A stretch of DNA of 64,000 nt from Streptococcus cuniculi. GTDB lineage: Bacteria > Bacillota > Bacilli > Lactobacillales > Streptococcaceae. Shown piece by piece: positions 33,987-43,511 of this stretch. The DNA lies in contig NZ_MSJM01000002.1 in assembly GCF_001921845.1 (NCBI RefSeq), positions 62,001 to 126,000 of the forward strand, given 5' to 3'. Each line of letters starts with the position of its first letter. The first letter of the stretch is position 1. A program made the position numbers and the translations under genes. The notes beneath the pieces were generated by a model. The model ran no database searches, was not told the DNA's origin, and saw nothing but the letters and a program-made list of their open reading frames with translations.

Positions 33987-34903
33987 TAGATTCCTTTCTG
34001 TTTCGATAAACGGTACCAATTATCCACAAAGATGGCTTGTTTTTCTTCGGTTGAAAGAGGCATCGCCTCAATCGCTGTGATAATTTCCTTGGTCGGTCCC
34101 GCAGGCAGAATACCTAGGGGCGCATCTGTTCCAAACAAGACATGTTCAACCCCAAAATAATCGACCGCTAATTCAAGCGCCTTTGGATTGCCTAACAAGG
34201 CTGTATCTACGTAAAATTTCTGGAAATCCTGCGCCATATCCTCTGGCAAGATATGACGAATCCGCTCGGCAAAATAGGGTACCATGGCTCCTGCATGGTG
34301 GACAATCACCTTCAAATCAGGATACTGTTGGAAATAACCAGCCTGTACGATATCAAGCATGGCCTGTGTCTGCTCGTATTCCCATGAAAAGACGATGTTA
34401 TTGTCAGATTTTCTCATATCAAACACAGGATGGAGCCAAATAGGAACATGCAGCCTTGCGCAGGCTTCAAAAATCGGTGCAAATTCTGGCGCAGCAACCG
34501 ACTGACCAAGGTGGCGACTGAACAGTTGAACCCCTACGATTTCCTGATGTTGGACTACAAATTCTTCCAGTATCTTCAGGCTGCCTTCCACATGATTGAG
34601 TGCGAGCATGGCCACCCCGCCTGCAAATTGCTCTGGATCTGCTTGCAAGGTTTCCAGCAGTTCCTGATTGGCTTCCTGAACCAGCTCCAAGGCCTCATCA
34701 GCTGCTACATAATCTTCGGGATTGACATTGACATAGGAGATGATTTGCTTGACAGAGGAGGTTTGATGCTGCGCCCGCATGGGCATATCAAGCAGGACAG
34801 GATTCTGCAAAAAGGGCATCTTGTCTGGCAACTGCGGATCCAGCGCCAGCATTTTTTGGTAAAACCTTGGTAGTAAAACATGGGCAAATACATCGATTTT
34901 CAT
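33986..34903 (-). CDS. Amidohydrolase of the ACMSD (PF04909) group
   Basis: This 305-aa TIM-barrel protein resembles aminocarboxymuconate-semialdehyde decarboxylase. It has IWLHPV, LKVIVHHAGAMVPYFAERI (metal-ligand His), FYVDTALLGNP, and VLFGTDAPLG with the conserved Asp. The usual N-terminal DxHxH reads DVFAH, so the first His of the metal-binding pair is replaced by Phe. This may alter metal binding or reflect a subgroup. It follows the MerR gene by 4 nt and is coupled to the ABM gene. Confidence 0.85.
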   Translation of the reverse strand: MKIDVFAHVLLPRFYQKMLALDPQLPDKMPFLQNPVLLDMPMRAQHQTSSVKQIISYVNVNPEDYVAADEALELVQEANQELLETLQADPEQFAGGVAMLALNHVEGSLKILEEFVVQHQEIVGVQLFSRHLGQSVAAPEFAPIFEACARLHVPIWLHPVFDMRKSDNNIVFSWEYEQTQAMLDIVQAGYFQQYPDLKVIVHHAGAMVPYFAERIRHILPEDMAQDFQKFYVDTALLGNPKALELAVDYFGVEHVLFGTDAPLGILPAGPTKEIITAIEAMPLSTEEKQAIFVDNWYRLSKQKGI

Positions 34904-34907
34904 CTTC

Positions 34908-35348
34908 TTATTCCTTCCAACTATTTTCCTTATCTGCTAAAATGGCATATTCTTCAAAATACGAGGTGACTTGGTTGATTTCGCCACTTTCATAGAGGGA
35001 AATTTTGTGTTCTAGGCGGTCGATGGAACGTTGGAGATTCTCCTTGCGTTGGTACAGGGTCGCTAATTGCTCTCTGAGGAGCTGTTCGCGTTCTGCATTG
35101 GTTGCTTCTCCCTCTTGTAATAGCTCTACGTATCGTTTCAATACTTCAATCGGAATCCCCGAATGGCGCAGACAAATCACCATCTCAAGCCAGTTCAACA
35201 TTTCCTTGGTAAAATAGCGGTTCCCGTTTGGTTTTCTGGGAACAGGCGGCAACAGTCCGATACGTTCATAATAGCGTAGCGTATTGGAGTTCAATTGATA
35301 AAGTTCACTGACTTCTGTAATCGTATAGGTCTTTTCTGAATTGGTCAT
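34908..35348 (-). CDS. MerR-family transcriptional regulator
   Basis: This 146-aa protein has an N-terminal MerR winged helix (TITEVSELYQLNSNTLRYYERIGLL, then RYFTKEMLNWLEMV) and a long dimerisation helix. There is no Cys metal site in the C-terminal part, so an organic or electrophilic inducer is more likely than a metal. It heads the operon it probably controls. The promoter has the 19-bp spacer and central dyad typical of MerR activation. GGAGGGAAAT precedes the ATG. Confidence 0.93.
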   Translation of the reverse strand: MTNSEKTYTITEVSELYQLNSNTLRYYERIGLLPPVPRKPNGNRYFTKEMLNWLEMVICLRHSGIPIEVLKRYVELLQEGEATNAEREQLLREQLATLYQRKENLQRSIDRLEHKISLYESGEINQVTSYFEEYAILADKENSWKE

Positions 35349-35370
35349 ATTTCCCTCCTTTAACCGTATT

Positions 35371-35401
35371 ATTATATCACTTATAGTGGACTATAAGTCA
35401 A
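35371..35401 (-). promoter_or_regulatory. MerR-type promoter with 19-bp spacer and perfect operator
   Basis: On the - strand, TTGACT (35401-35396), exactly 19 bp, then TATAAT (35376-35371). The dyad ACTTATAGT-N2-ACTATAAGT at 35379-35398 fills the spacer with perfect 9-bp arms. This is the classic layout that MerR proteins untwist for activation. Confidence 0.92.
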
Positions 35402-35438
35402 GACGGGACATTGAAAACAGCTAGGAAAACCTAACTGT

Positions 35439-36785
35439 TTATTTCTTATTCAACGTCTCCATGCAGGTGCTTAAGTCTGTCAAAGCACGCTCTGCAATTT
35501 TCTCATAGCGTTCTTTTTTATCACGAATGCGTGGTCCTTCCAACTCTTTGATAATGCCGAAGTTGACATTCATCGGTTGGAAATGCTTGCTGTCGGCATG
35601 CGTCACATAGTGCGGTAAACTTCCGATGGCCGTTGTTTCTGGGAAGATGATTTCTTCTTCTCCCTTGAACAAGCGAGCAGCGTTGATGCCGGCTACAAGA
35701 CCAGACGCCGCAGACTCAACATAGCCTTCCACCCCTGTCATCTGACCAGCAAAGAAGAGCTGCGGATTTTTCTTAGAGCGGAAAGTCTGGGTTAAGAGAT
35801 TCGGCGAATCCATGTAGGAATTGCGGTGCATAACGCCGTAGCGGACGAATTCTGCATTTTCCAGTCCAGGAATCATTTGAAAGACCCGTTTTTGCTCTCC
35901 CCATTTGAGGTGGGTTTGGAAGCCTACGATATTGTACAAGCTACCTGCCGCATTGTCTTGGCGCAACTGGACAACCGCATAAGGCGTTTTATATTCGCCG
36001 TCACGTGGGCCTGTATAATCTTCTGGATACTCTAGACCGACTGGCTTCATCGGGCCGTACAGCATGGTTTTGACCCCGCGCTTGGCCATCACTTCAATCG
36101 GCATACAGCCTTCAAAGTATTTTTCTTTTTCAAAGGAATTGAGCGGTGCTTCTTCGGCATGGACCAAGGCATCATGAAAGGCCATGAATTGCTCTTTGGT
36201 CATCGGCGCATTCAGATAAGCAGCTTCTCCCTTGTCGTAGCGAGATTTCAGATAGACCTTGCTCATGTCAATGGTATTGACATCGACAATCGGCGCTGCC
36301 GCATCGTAGAAATAAAAGCCAGCCCCACCGTTGAAGGCGTGGATTTTTTCTGCCAAGGCATCGCTTGTCAAAGGTCCTGTCGCAATGACCGTAATTCCCT
36401 CACTTGGCAATTCTGTGATTTCTTCACGTACCACCTCAATCAAGGGATGATTTTCTAAGGTTTCAGTGACCATCTGTGAAAAACCTTCACGGTCAACCGC
36501 CAAGGCACCCCCAGCAGGAACACGCGTGCTTTCTGCTGCTTTCATAATAACAGAGTCTAAACGGCGCATTTCTTCCTTGAGCAGACCGACCGCATTGGTT
36601 AAGCTATCCCCACGTAGCGAGTTTGAGCAGACCAATTCTGCAAAATTGTCAGTCTTGTGCTGCGGGGTTGCCTTCACCCCACGCATTTCGTACAGTTTTA
36701 CAGGAATGCCCTGCTTAGCAATTTGATAGGCAGCTTCGGAACCAGCCAAACCAGCTCCAATAACAGTAATGTAGGATTGAGACAA
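35439..36785 (-). CDS. trmFO: Methylenetetrahydrofolate-tRNA-(uracil-5-)-methyltransferase
   Basis: This folate/FAD-dependent enzyme (448 aa) makes m5U54 in the T-loop of tRNAs. The N-terminal FAD motif is [12 protein letters not shown], followed by CSNSLRGD and, later, [16 protein letters not shown]. The start is a TTG at 36785 with AGAGGT about ten bases upstream; no better ATG gives the family N-terminus. The ~110-nt leader contains a strong hairpin. It was formerly called gid. Confidence 0.96.
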   Translation of the reverse strand: MSQSYITVIGAGLAGSEAAYQIAKQGIPVKLYEMRGVKATPQHKTDNFAELVCSNSLRGDSLTNAVGLLKEEMRRLDSVIMKAAESTRVPAGGALAVDREGFSQMVTETLENHPLIEVVREEITELPSEGITVIATGPLTSDALAEKIHAFNGGAGFYFYDAAAPIVDVNTIDMSKVYLKSRYDKGEAAYLNAPMTKEQFMAFHDALVHAEEAPLNSFEKEKYFEGCMPIEVMAKRGVKTMLYGPMKPVGLEYPEDYTGPRDGEYKTPYAVVQLRQDNAAGSLYNIVGFQTHLKWGEQKRVFQMIPGLENAEFVRYGVMHRNSYMDSPNLLTQTFRSKKNPQLFFAGQMTGVEGYVESAASGLVAGINAARLFKGEEEIIFPETTAIGSLPHYVTHADSKHFQPMNVNFGIIKELEGPRIRDKKERYEKIAERALTDLSTCMETLNKK

Positions 36786-36845
36786 TATACTAATACCTCT
36801 AAAAATGAATGCCGTAAACCTAACCAGCTTATAGCCTTCATTTCC

Positions 36846-36870
36846 CGAGTATGGGGGACACCCACACCCG
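36846..36870 (-). promoter_or_regulatory. Strong hairpin in the trmFO leader
   Basis: CGGGTGTGGG and CCCATACTCG pair over 10 bp (two G-U) around a 5-nt loop on the - strand, about 60 nt before the TTG start. TATGATAAT near 36898-36906 could be the -10. There is no T-run after the hairpin, so it is not a simple terminator. Confidence 0.5.
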
Positions 36871-36968
36871 AACCTTTCTAAATGTAATACCTGATTATCA
36901 TACCATAAATATTCCCAAAGACCAATTAAAGAGAACGAGACATCGATTTACTTAATAATCTGAACGAC

Positions 36969-37688
36969 CTAAAACAAACAAATCCAAGCGGCAACTAAAA
37001 CACTTAGAATGCTAAAGAGCGAGCCGATAAGATAGTATTCTGCAAAGGTGGGACTTTCAGATATTTTATTGTAACGAGCAATGGACTTGGCAGTAAAGAC
37101 CAGACCGATTGAGGCAAACTGGTGAAACATGATACAGATACTCATGACGATACGCTCTAAGTGGCCAATCGTGGCTCCTGCACCAGGAATCGTATCCATC
37201 TTTTGAGTACCTTGAGGCTGATATTTTTGAAAGAAGAGCTTGAAGACAACATTGGTCGGCTTGGTAATCAGTAGGAGAAACAAGATACTATTCAGCACTT
37301 CTCCTGCTAGCATAGTTGGTAACATCGTACCCTCTGTCAGTCTAGCTAACAAGAAAATGATGGACACATGTAAGGCTTGATCGATGAGAAAGATGGCCAA
37401 TGTATTCCATTTGAACCATTTAGCTACATGCGGTTTTCCACTATCAATGATAGCGTGGCTGAACAGGAGCAGCAAGGTCACCCTCCAGATACTTGGAACA
37501 AAAATAGTGACCAACAGAAGCGGAAACGCTACTCCCATCAGATGGATTCCTAGATACACCTTATCCGTGTCTTTTCGGTCCGCTACTGTTTGACTTTGTA
37601 AATGAAAATCTGATACAAAATGGCAAATCAATAGCAGCGTTACAATAGGGTGCTCTAGTAGGTAGTGTGAAAGACCAGTAATAGACAT
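36969..37688 (-). CDS. satE: SatE-like DUF3307 membrane protein
   Basis: This 239-aa membrane protein has about seven hydrophobic segments. The N-terminal LLICHFVSDFHLQSQTVADRK is the DUF3307 hallmark. The partner gene satD lies three bases upstream. In Streptococcus mutans the satCDE genes are linked to secretion and acid tolerance; the biochemical role is unknown. The ATG has GAAAGGAG upstream. Confidence 0.85.
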   Translation of the reverse strand: MSITGLSHYLLEHPIVTLLLICHFVSDFHLQSQTVADRKDTDKVYLGIHLMGVAFPLLLVTIFVPSIWRVTLLLLFSHAIIDSGKPHVAKWFKWNTLAIFLIDQALHVSIIFLLARLTEGTMLPTMLAGEVLNSILFLLLITKPTNVVFKLFFQKYQPQGTQKMDTIPGAGATIGHLERIVMSICIMFHQFASIGLVFTAKSIARYNKISESPTFAEYYLIGSLFSILSVLVAAWICLF

Positions 37689-37690
37689 TT

Positions 37691-38350
37691 TTACTCCTTT
37701 CCTGCTTCTTTCAGTAGTTTTAATGCGCAGTTCCGAGCTCGTAGATAGACCTTTATATGGCTCGTTTTTAAGCGCTTAGACAAGGCACTGGTGTCTAGGT
37801 CTAAGGCTCTTGCCAATGCTTGTTGGTCAAAAGATTCATGATACCGATCATTTTCTAGCAACTTTTGTAAAAGAACTTCTTGACTGGCGCGCCAGCTAGA
37901 TTTAATCGCTTCACTACTAGCAATCAAGCTATTGATCACCTCTACATTATAATCTCCTTCAAAATCAACAGCAATCTGTGTATTCCCATAATCATTTTTT
38001 TGGTGAATATGCTGAAGCGCCTTTCTGGCATACCAATAGGCTGGTCCATCAGCTCCTATGCTCTGTTCAGGATTTATATTTGTCAGAATAGCACCCAGAC
38101 CAAGACCAAAGCGAATTTGGTGGGGCTTCATCGCCATATTAATACTATCAATGATTTGGAATAAAGGGGCGTCCAAGGTCAGTAAACCTTGAAATTCATC
38201 TCCTAGTGTGATGGACATTTTTGAAATGACCACATCGCTATACTTCGCATTTAGTTGATGTAAACAGGATTCTAATCTTTTTTGAACTTGATAGCGATCA
38301 TCGATTTTTTTCGAATCGACAATATCTCCGATTAAAGCAAAATAGTTCAT
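37691..38350 (-). CDS. satD: SatD family protein
   Basis: This 219-aa protein has the SatD N-terminus YFALIGDIVDSKKI and a SKMSITLGDEFQGLL motif that resembles nucleotide-cyclase-like folds. The C-terminal helix-turn-helix region (LARALDLDTSALSKRLKTSHIKVYLRAR) suggests DNA binding. It is coupled to satE (3-nt gap). I infer a sensor/regulator for the membrane partner. It follows GAGAGGT. Confidence 0.85.
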   Translation of the reverse strand: MNYFALIGDIVDSKKIDDRYQVQKRLESCLHQLNAKYSDVVISKMSITLGDEFQGLLTLDAPLFQIIDSINMAMKPHQIRFGLGLGAILTNINPEQSIGADGPAYWYARKALQHIHQKNDYGNTQIAVDFEGDYNVEVINSLIASSEAIKSSWRASQEVLLQKLLENDRYHESFDQQALARALDLDTSALSKRLKTSHIKVYLRARNCALKLLKEAGKE

Positions 38351-38369
38351 AAACTACCTCTCGTAAGTC

Positions 38370-38585
38370 TATAGTCTTTTGAATGAACTTTGATACGTCG
38401 TCACTTTCGACTTGCCGTACTCATAGTCAATGAAAATCTATAGCAGACTAGGCGACGCCGATGCAGATAGAACTGAAGTTCATCAAATCAAGGCAACAAC
38501 GTCTGCTGTTGATTTTTGAAGAGTATCAAGTACTGTCCGCGTCTTCCGTTCCTGGTCTGAAAGTTCATTCATTTAACTATAGTAT
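38370..38585. mobile_element. MITE-like element, copy 1 (~216 bp)
   Basis: It has imperfect terminal inverted repeats TATAGTCTTTTGAATGAACT and AGTTCATTCATTTAACTATA. The whole element is nearly identical to the reverse complement of 59580-59788. No transposase is encoded; a short frame inside is shared by both copies but has no gene signals. It sits just upstream of satD. Confidence 0.8.
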
Positions 38586-38604
38586 AACAGATTCGGCAAA
38601 AAAA

Positions 38605-38822
38605 GTCCGTTATAACGGCAATTGTTCAAAAAGTCCGTTATAACGGCAATTGTTCAAAAAGTCCGTTATAACGGCAATTGTTCAAAAAGTCTGCTATAAC
38701 GGCAATTGTTCAAAAAGTCTGCTATAACGGCAATTGTTCAAAAAGTCTGCTATAACGGCAATTGTTCAAAAAGTCTGCTATAACGGCAATTATTTAAAAA
38801 GTCCGTTATAAGGGAAGTTCTT
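38605..38822. repeat. 28-bp tandem repeat array downstream of topA
   Basis: Seven full copies of a 28-bp unit start at 38605, 38633, 38661, 38689, 38717, 38745 and 38773, with a decayed eighth at 38801. Copies 1-3 carry the palindrome CCGTTATAACGG; copies 4-7 read CTGCTATAACGG. The rest of the unit (CAATTGTTCAAAAA) is invariant until copy 7. On the - strand each palindrome is followed by ACTTTTTG, so the array looks like serial weak terminators past topA. With the MITE it accounts for the gap between satD and topA. Confidence 0.9.
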
Positions 38823-38851
38823 TTGAAACTCCATTACAACGGAAAATGCTC

Positions 38852-40936
38852 TTATTTGATTTTTTCTTCTTCGTAGTCACTGTTTGGACAGACGACTTGC
38901 TTGCCACCGCCTCGGACTTTCTTTTCAACAAGGTAGTGTTGGCATTTCGGACAATCACGACCAATCGGTTTATCCCATGAAGTAAATTCACATTCTGGAT
39001 AGCGGTCACATCCGTAAAAGATACGATTGCGTTTGCTCTTGCGTTCGATGACTTGACCTTTGTGACATTCAGGACAGATTACGCCAATTTCTTTCGTAAT
39101 TTGTTTGGTATTGCGGCAATCTGGGAAATTGCTACAAGCATAGAACTTGCCAAAACGACCGAGTTTAATGACCATTTCATGCCCACAGACATCGCAGTCA
39201 AAACCAGCTGGCTCGTCCTTGATTTGGATTTTTTCAATCTCTGTCTCTGCCTTGGCTAACTCAACCTTAAACGGCTGATAAAAACTATCAATAATCTTCT
39301 GCCACTGTGCCTTTCCGACCTCAACATCATCTAGTTTTTGCTCCATTTCAGCCGTAAAGGTAACATTTACGATGTCTGGGAAAAATTCGACGATCAATTT
39401 ATTGACAATTTCACCAAGTTCGGTTGGCTCAAAGCGTTTGGCCGCTAGCTTCACATAGTAGCGTTTCTGAATGGTTTCAATGGTCGGTGCATACGTTGAC
39501 GGACGGCCAACCCCATTTTCTTCCAAGGTCTTAATCAGGGTCGCTTCCGAATAGCGAGCAGGAGGCTGGGTAAAGTGCTGTTCTGGCTTGGTCAAGACAC
39601 GTTGCACCTTATCGCCCACTTCCATCTCTGGCAACATCTTGCTCTTATCCGCGTCATTATAAACCGCCATATAACCGTCAAACTTCACCTGACTCCCATT
39701 TGCGGTGAAAAGAACCCCGTTTTGTGCCAGCCGAACACTCATGGTATCAAAAATGGCTGCGGTCATCTGGCTTGCGACAAAGCGATTCCAGATAAGGGTG
39801 TAGAGGCGCAACTGATCCTTATCCAGATATTTGGCAATGGATTCAGGCGTTAATTGGACATTTGAAGGACGAATGGCCTCGTGGGCATCTTGAGCACCAG
39901 AAGCATTTTTAATCTTGCTGCCGTGTTTGGAATACTTGGATCCAAAACGCTCCGTAATAAAATCAGCGGCCTGACCTTGCGCAACGGGACTAATCCGCGT
40001 TGAATCGGTACGCATATAGGTAATCAAACCTTGTGTTCCACCGGTTCCAAGGCTCACCCCCTCATACAACTGCTGGGCAACCATCATGGTCTTGCGGGTA
40101 CGGAAATTGATTTTATTGGCCGCATCCATCTGCAAGGTTGAAGTTGTGTATGGCAAGGGTGCATTGCGCTTACGCTCTTTGCGGTCTACCTTATCGACTA
40201 GGAACTCATCACCCTTAATCCGTGCTAGGACTTCTTTCACCTGCTCATTGGTTTCCAGTTTGAGTTTTTTGTCATCGAGACCATAGAAACTAGCTTGGAA
40301 TTTCTTGGTGCCCTTTTTAAAGGTGCCATCAATGGTCCAGTATTCTTCTGGTTTAAAATTGTTTATTTCATGTTCACGGTCAATAATCAATTTGAGGGCT
40401 ACTGATTGGACACGACCAGCAGACAAGCCTTTCTTGACCTTTTTCCATAAAATAGGCGAAATAGAGTACCCCACAATACGGTCCAAGACACGGCGGGCCT
40501 GCTGGGCATCTACTAAGTCATGATCAATCGCTCGTGGCTCTTTAAAGGCATTTTTAACGGCGTCTTTTGTAATTTCGTTGAAAACGACACGGTTTTTATC
40601 CTTCTCATCTAAGCCTAAGATATGAGCTAGATGCCATGAAATCGCTTCTCCTTCACGGTCCGGGTCGCTTGCGAGAAAGACTTGCTTCGCTTTTTTAGCT
40701 TCTTTTTTCAAATCGTTGATGAGCGGACCTTTTCCCCGAATATTGATATATTCTGGCTCATAATTATTGTCAAAATCAATAGACATGCTGGATTTTTTCA
40801 AATCACGGATATGTCCGACTGAGGCAACAACCTTGTAATTGCGTCCTAAATATTTTTCAATCGTTTTGGCCTTTGCTGGCGACTCCACGATGACTAAATT
40901 TTTCTTAGTAGTTGCTTTTTTCTTCGTTGTTACCAT
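38852..40936 (-). CDS. topA: DNA topoisomerase I
   Basis: This type IA topoisomerase (694 aa) relaxes negative supercoils. The TOPRIM domain begins [18 protein letters not shown], with [13 protein letters not shown]. The active-site Tyr is in [12 protein letters not shown]. The C-terminal tail has three zinc-ribbon units: CDVC with CSNFPDC, CPEC with CDRYPEC, and a third CPKC that keeps only one later Cys and is degenerate. It lies downstream of dprA, the usual order. Confidence 0.97.
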   Translation of the reverse strand: MVTTKKKATTKKNLVIVESPAKAKTIEKYLGRNYKVVASVGHIRDLKKSSMSIDFDNNYEPEYINIRGKGPLINDLKKEAKKAKQVFLASDPDREGEAISWHLAHILGLDEKDKNRVVFNEITKDAVKNAFKEPRAIDHDLVDAQQARRVLDRIVGYSISPILWKKVKKGLSAGRVQSVALKLIIDREHEINNFKPEEYWTIDGTFKKGTKKFQASFYGLDDKKLKLETNEQVKEVLARIKGDEFLVDKVDRKERKRNAPLPYTTSTLQMDAANKINFRTRKTMMVAQQLYEGVSLGTGGTQGLITYMRTDSTRISPVAQGQAADFITERFGSKYSKHGSKIKNASGAQDAHEAIRPSNVQLTPESIAKYLDKDQLRLYTLIWNRFVASQMTAAIFDTMSVRLAQNGVLFTANGSQVKFDGYMAVYNDADKSKMLPEMEVGDKVQRVLTKPEQHFTQPPARYSEATLIKTLEENGVGRPSTYAPTIETIQKRYYVKLAAKRFEPTELGEIVNKLIVEFFPDIVNVTFTAEMEQKLDDVEVGKAQWQKIIDSFYQPFKVELAKAETEIEKIQIKDEPAGFDCDVCGHEMVIKLGRFGKFYACSNFPDCRNTKQITKEIGVICPECHKGQVIERKSKRNRIFYGCDRYPECEFTSWDKPIGRDCPKCQHYLVEKKVRGGGKQVVCPNSDYEEEKIK

Positions 40937-41038
40937 ATTCTTACCTTTACAATATTTTTAAACTAGTATAGCACCAAAAAGAATATACTATTTTTAGGTA
41001 AGTGTCAAGATTTTTCTTTTCCTATAGGAAAACTCATT

Positions 41039-41881
41039 TTAGATTTGGTATTCTGAAAGGACGTCAATCCCTGATGTAATGCACTTTGCGCCCTCTTGAA
41101 TCAGAAAATGACAGCCTGCAGATTTTCCATCCGTAATGGAGCCGGGAATCGCAAAAACATCGCGTCCTTCGTCTAAGGCATACTCACAGGTAATCAGGCT
41201 TCCTGAACGCATTTTGGCTTCTGCCACGATAATTCCTTGTGACAAACCTGCGATAATCCGATTTCTCTCGGGGAAATGGTACTTGAGTGGCTTCTCCCTT
41301 GGCGCATACTCTGCTAGCACCAAATGATGACGGGCAATATAGGCTTGCAACTCCTTATTTTCTTTGGGATAAGCGATGTCTAGTCCCGTTCCAATAATAG
41401 CAATTGTCTTGCCACCATTTTTCAAGGCTGCCATGTGAGCTGTAGTATCGATTCCCCTTGCCAAGCCACTGACAATCACAAAGCGATTTTGTAATTCTTT
41501 GATGATTTTTTGCACGGAACTGGTCCCTGCCTTGCTAGCAGACCTCGCACCTACCACAGCTAGTTTTGGCTTCTGTAAGAGTTCAATATCTCCTTGATAA
41601 AAGAGCAAGACAGGCGGGTTGTAAATCTGTTTTAGCTCGATTGGATAGGCCGCCTCCAAAATCGAAAGGGAAGGATATCGGTTAAATTCCTCTCGACATG
41701 CTTTAATATCTAACTGCTTGTACTGCTCGATAAAGAGGACGGGATTAGGACAGGTAGACACTAAGGCGATAGACTTAATCGATAAGGACTTACCAGCCCT
41801 CTCTTGGTGGGCTAAAACTTTATGGATATGAAGATTGGTCAAACCAGCTTTTTTTAATTTAAATAGTTCAAAGTTATTCAT
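41039..41881 (-). CDS. dprA: DNA processing protein DprA
   Basis: This protein loads RecA on incoming single strands during transformation. At 280 aa it has the Rossmann-fold DprA core: VVGARSASKAG, VSGLARGIDTTAH, GTGLDIAYPKEN, then PLKYHFPERNRIIAGLS. An N-terminal SAM-like extension is present and the C-terminal DML1 domain is lacking, as in streptococci. Its presence implies competence ability. No com box was found in the ~90 bp upstream. Confidence 0.96.
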   Translation of the reverse strand: MNNFELFKLKKAGLTNLHIHKVLAHQERAGKSLSIKSIALVSTCPNPVLFIEQYKQLDIKACREEFNRYPSLSILEAAYPIELKQIYNPPVLLFYQGDIELLQKPKLAVVGARSASKAGTSSVQKIIKELQNRFVIVSGLARGIDTTAHMAALKNGGKTIAIIGTGLDIAYPKENKELQAYIARHHLVLAEYAPREKPLKYHFPERNRIIAGLSQGIIVAEAKMRSGSLITCEYALDEGRDVFAIPGSITDGKSAGCHFLIQEGAKCITSGIDVLSEYQI

Positions 41882-41951
41882 CTTTTCACCTCTATCTATC
41901 TATTCGTAAAAGAAAATCTAAATTTTCCTATAAAAAATTTTTTCATCAAAA

Positions 41952-41983
41952 CAAAAAATCCCGACATAGAATGTCAAGATTTC
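41952..41983 (-). terminator. Terminator of the ROK kinase gene
   Basis: On the - strand ATCTTGACAT and ATGTCGGGAT pair over 10 bp with G-U pairs and a 3-nt loop, followed by T6. The stem includes the last codons of the gene. Confidence 0.8.
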
Positions 41984-42936
41984 GTGTATTTCTCAAAATA
42001 AAAACACAGGGCGCCGATTAAATTGGCTTGGTTGTGAAATTGACAGGCCTTAATCTCTACTGGTTGTAGGAGATGATGAGACCCCATTCTTTCATTGATA
42101 ATCTCTTGATAGCTGGCTTGAATGCTGTCAATCAGCAAATCCTGCTGGCTAATGCCTCCTCCAATCACCACTTTTTCGAGTTTGATGAGGCTGGTGAGAT
42201 TGAGAATTAAGTAGGCAATCTCTCGGCAATAATCGGCAAATAAATTGGACAAATCGCTGTTTGCTCCCTCTTGTAACTTTTCAAAAACAGCCCGTCCGTC
42301 TGCTTCTGACAGCTGCAATTGCTGGCTAGCTTGTTCGACAAACTGAACAGCTGATCCTGCATTCGCAACGAGACTTTTTACTCCGCGCAGGTGAAGGTCA
42401 AGCATGGCACCGATATCTTGCAGGGTATTGGTGTTTTTATCATGCAAGGATTGCCCGATGGGATTGAGCAGTAAATTGTTGGCTTTCAAATCTGCCAAAG
42501 TGGCCAAGTTGCCGTCTGTTACCAAGGCTAGACCAACTCCCGTTCCCAATACCAAAGCAGCACCGCATGAAACAGTTGCCAAATTTCCTACTCTTGCTTC
42601 TGCAAGTCCTGCCGCATCGGCATCGTTTAGGACGCTAACAGGCAAGGAAAAACGATTTTCAAGGTGTTTGGCAAGGGGAATCGCTGTCAGATAGGGAATC
42701 AAGCCGCCCTTGTAGACAAAGCCCGTCTTGCGATTGATTGTACCAGGACAAGAAATAGCTACCCCTGAAATCTGCTCATGATAGGTCTCGACAAGGTTTT
42801 CCAACGATGATAAGAAGTTTTCTATGGTAGCGGGTGTCGGTGTTTTTCCCTGCTCCAAGAGCTGAAAGTCCTCTGACATGAGACCGTACTTGATATAGGT
42901 ACCCCCAATGTCAATCGTCAGATAGTTTGTTGCCAT
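41974..42936 (-). CDS. ROK-family sugar kinase
   Basis: This 320-aa protein begins LTIDIGGTYIKYGLM (ATP phosphate-binding motif) and has the catalytic Asp in VLNDADAAGLAEA, plus GTGVGLALV and the adenosine motif VVIGGGIS. The CxCGxxGC zinc motif of classic ROK glucokinases is absent, a feature of one streptococcal branch. The substrate (glucose, N-acetylmannosamine or another) cannot be fixed. It lies downstream of the acetyltransferase gene. Confidence 0.88.
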   Translation of the reverse strand: MATNYLTIDIGGTYIKYGLMSEDFQLLEQGKTPTPATIENFLSSLENLVETYHEQISGVAISCPGTINRKTGFVYKGGLIPYLTAIPLAKHLENRFSLPVSVLNDADAAGLAEARVGNLATVSCGAALVLGTGVGLALVTDGNLATLADLKANNLLLNPIGQSLHDKNTNTLQDIGAMLDLHLRGVKSLVANAGSAVQFVEQASQQLQLSEADGRAVFEKLQEGANSDLSNLFADYCREIAYLILNLTSLIKLEKVVIGGGISQQDLLIDSIQASYQEIINERMGSHHLLQPVEIKACQFHNQANLIGALCFYFEKYTKS

Positions 42937-42959
42937 CTTGCTGTTTCCCTTTCCAATCG

Positions 42960-43505
42960 TTACAATGTCTTGATGACACGAGCAGGATTCCCTGCCAGAA
43001 CAAGGTTATCTCCAAATGACTTGGTCACAACCGATCCAGCTCCAATAACCACATTATCTCCCAAAGAAACTCCTGCTAGAATCGTTACACCGCCGCCAGC
43101 CCAGAAATTATCTCCAATCGTAATTGGCTTGCCATACTCTAGCCCTGAAATCCGCTCTTTTGCATCTAGTGGATGGAGCGGTGTCAAGAGTTGCACATTT
43201 GGCCCCAACATGGCATTATCGCCGATGGTAATGGGACAGACATCTAAAAATGTACAGTTAAAATTGGCATAGAAATTCTCTCCTACATGGATATTACATC
43301 CATAGTCACAGGCAAAATGAGGCTCGATGTAAATCCGTTCGCCAGTCTTGCCAAACCATGATTTTAGTAATTGGCTCCGCTTGGCACCATCCAATTCTTG
43401 ATTAAAGGCCATGCGATACTGGCGTGCTGCGTTCCGTAGTTGCACTAATTCTGCATCTCCAGCATCATATAAGGCACCTGCAAGCATTTTTTCTCGTTCG
43501 GTCAT
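42960..43505 (-). CDS. maa: Sugar O-acetyltransferase (maltose/galactoside acetyltransferase type)
   Basis: This 181-aa left-handed beta-helix acetyltransferase has an N-terminal helical Mac domain (TEREKMLAGALYDAGD). The hexapeptide coil contains NFTCTFLDVCPITIGDNAMLGP and the catalytic His in LLTPLHPLD. It transfers acetyl from CoA to sugars, and its role may be detoxification of unmetabolised sugars. It is six bases after rnhB. The symbol is by family resemblance. Confidence 0.88.
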   Translation of the reverse strand: MTEREKMLAGALYDAGDAELVQLRNAARQYRMAFNQELDGAKRSQLLKSWFGKTGERIYIEPHFACDYGCNIHVGENFYANFNCTFLDVCPITIGDNAMLGPNVQLLTPLHPLDAKERISGLEYGKPITIGDNFWAGGGVTILAGVSLGDNVVIGAGSVVTKSFGDNLVLAGNPARVIKTL

Positions 43506-43511
43506 CTTGTG

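Noticed and set aside
36786-36968. tRNA or T-box element upstream of trmFO
   Set aside because: The hairpin has no cloverleaf or T-box sequence (AGGGTGGNACCGCG) and no following terminator.
38461-38643. Short frame inside the MITE-like element (also at 59542-59727 on the other strand)
   Set aside because: It is repeated only because the element is repeated; no ribosome binding site, and termini are typical of a non-coding MITE.
38605-38822. Possible CRISPR array
   Set aside because: The 28-bp units are contiguous with no unique spacers, and no cas genes are near; it is a simple tandem repeat.
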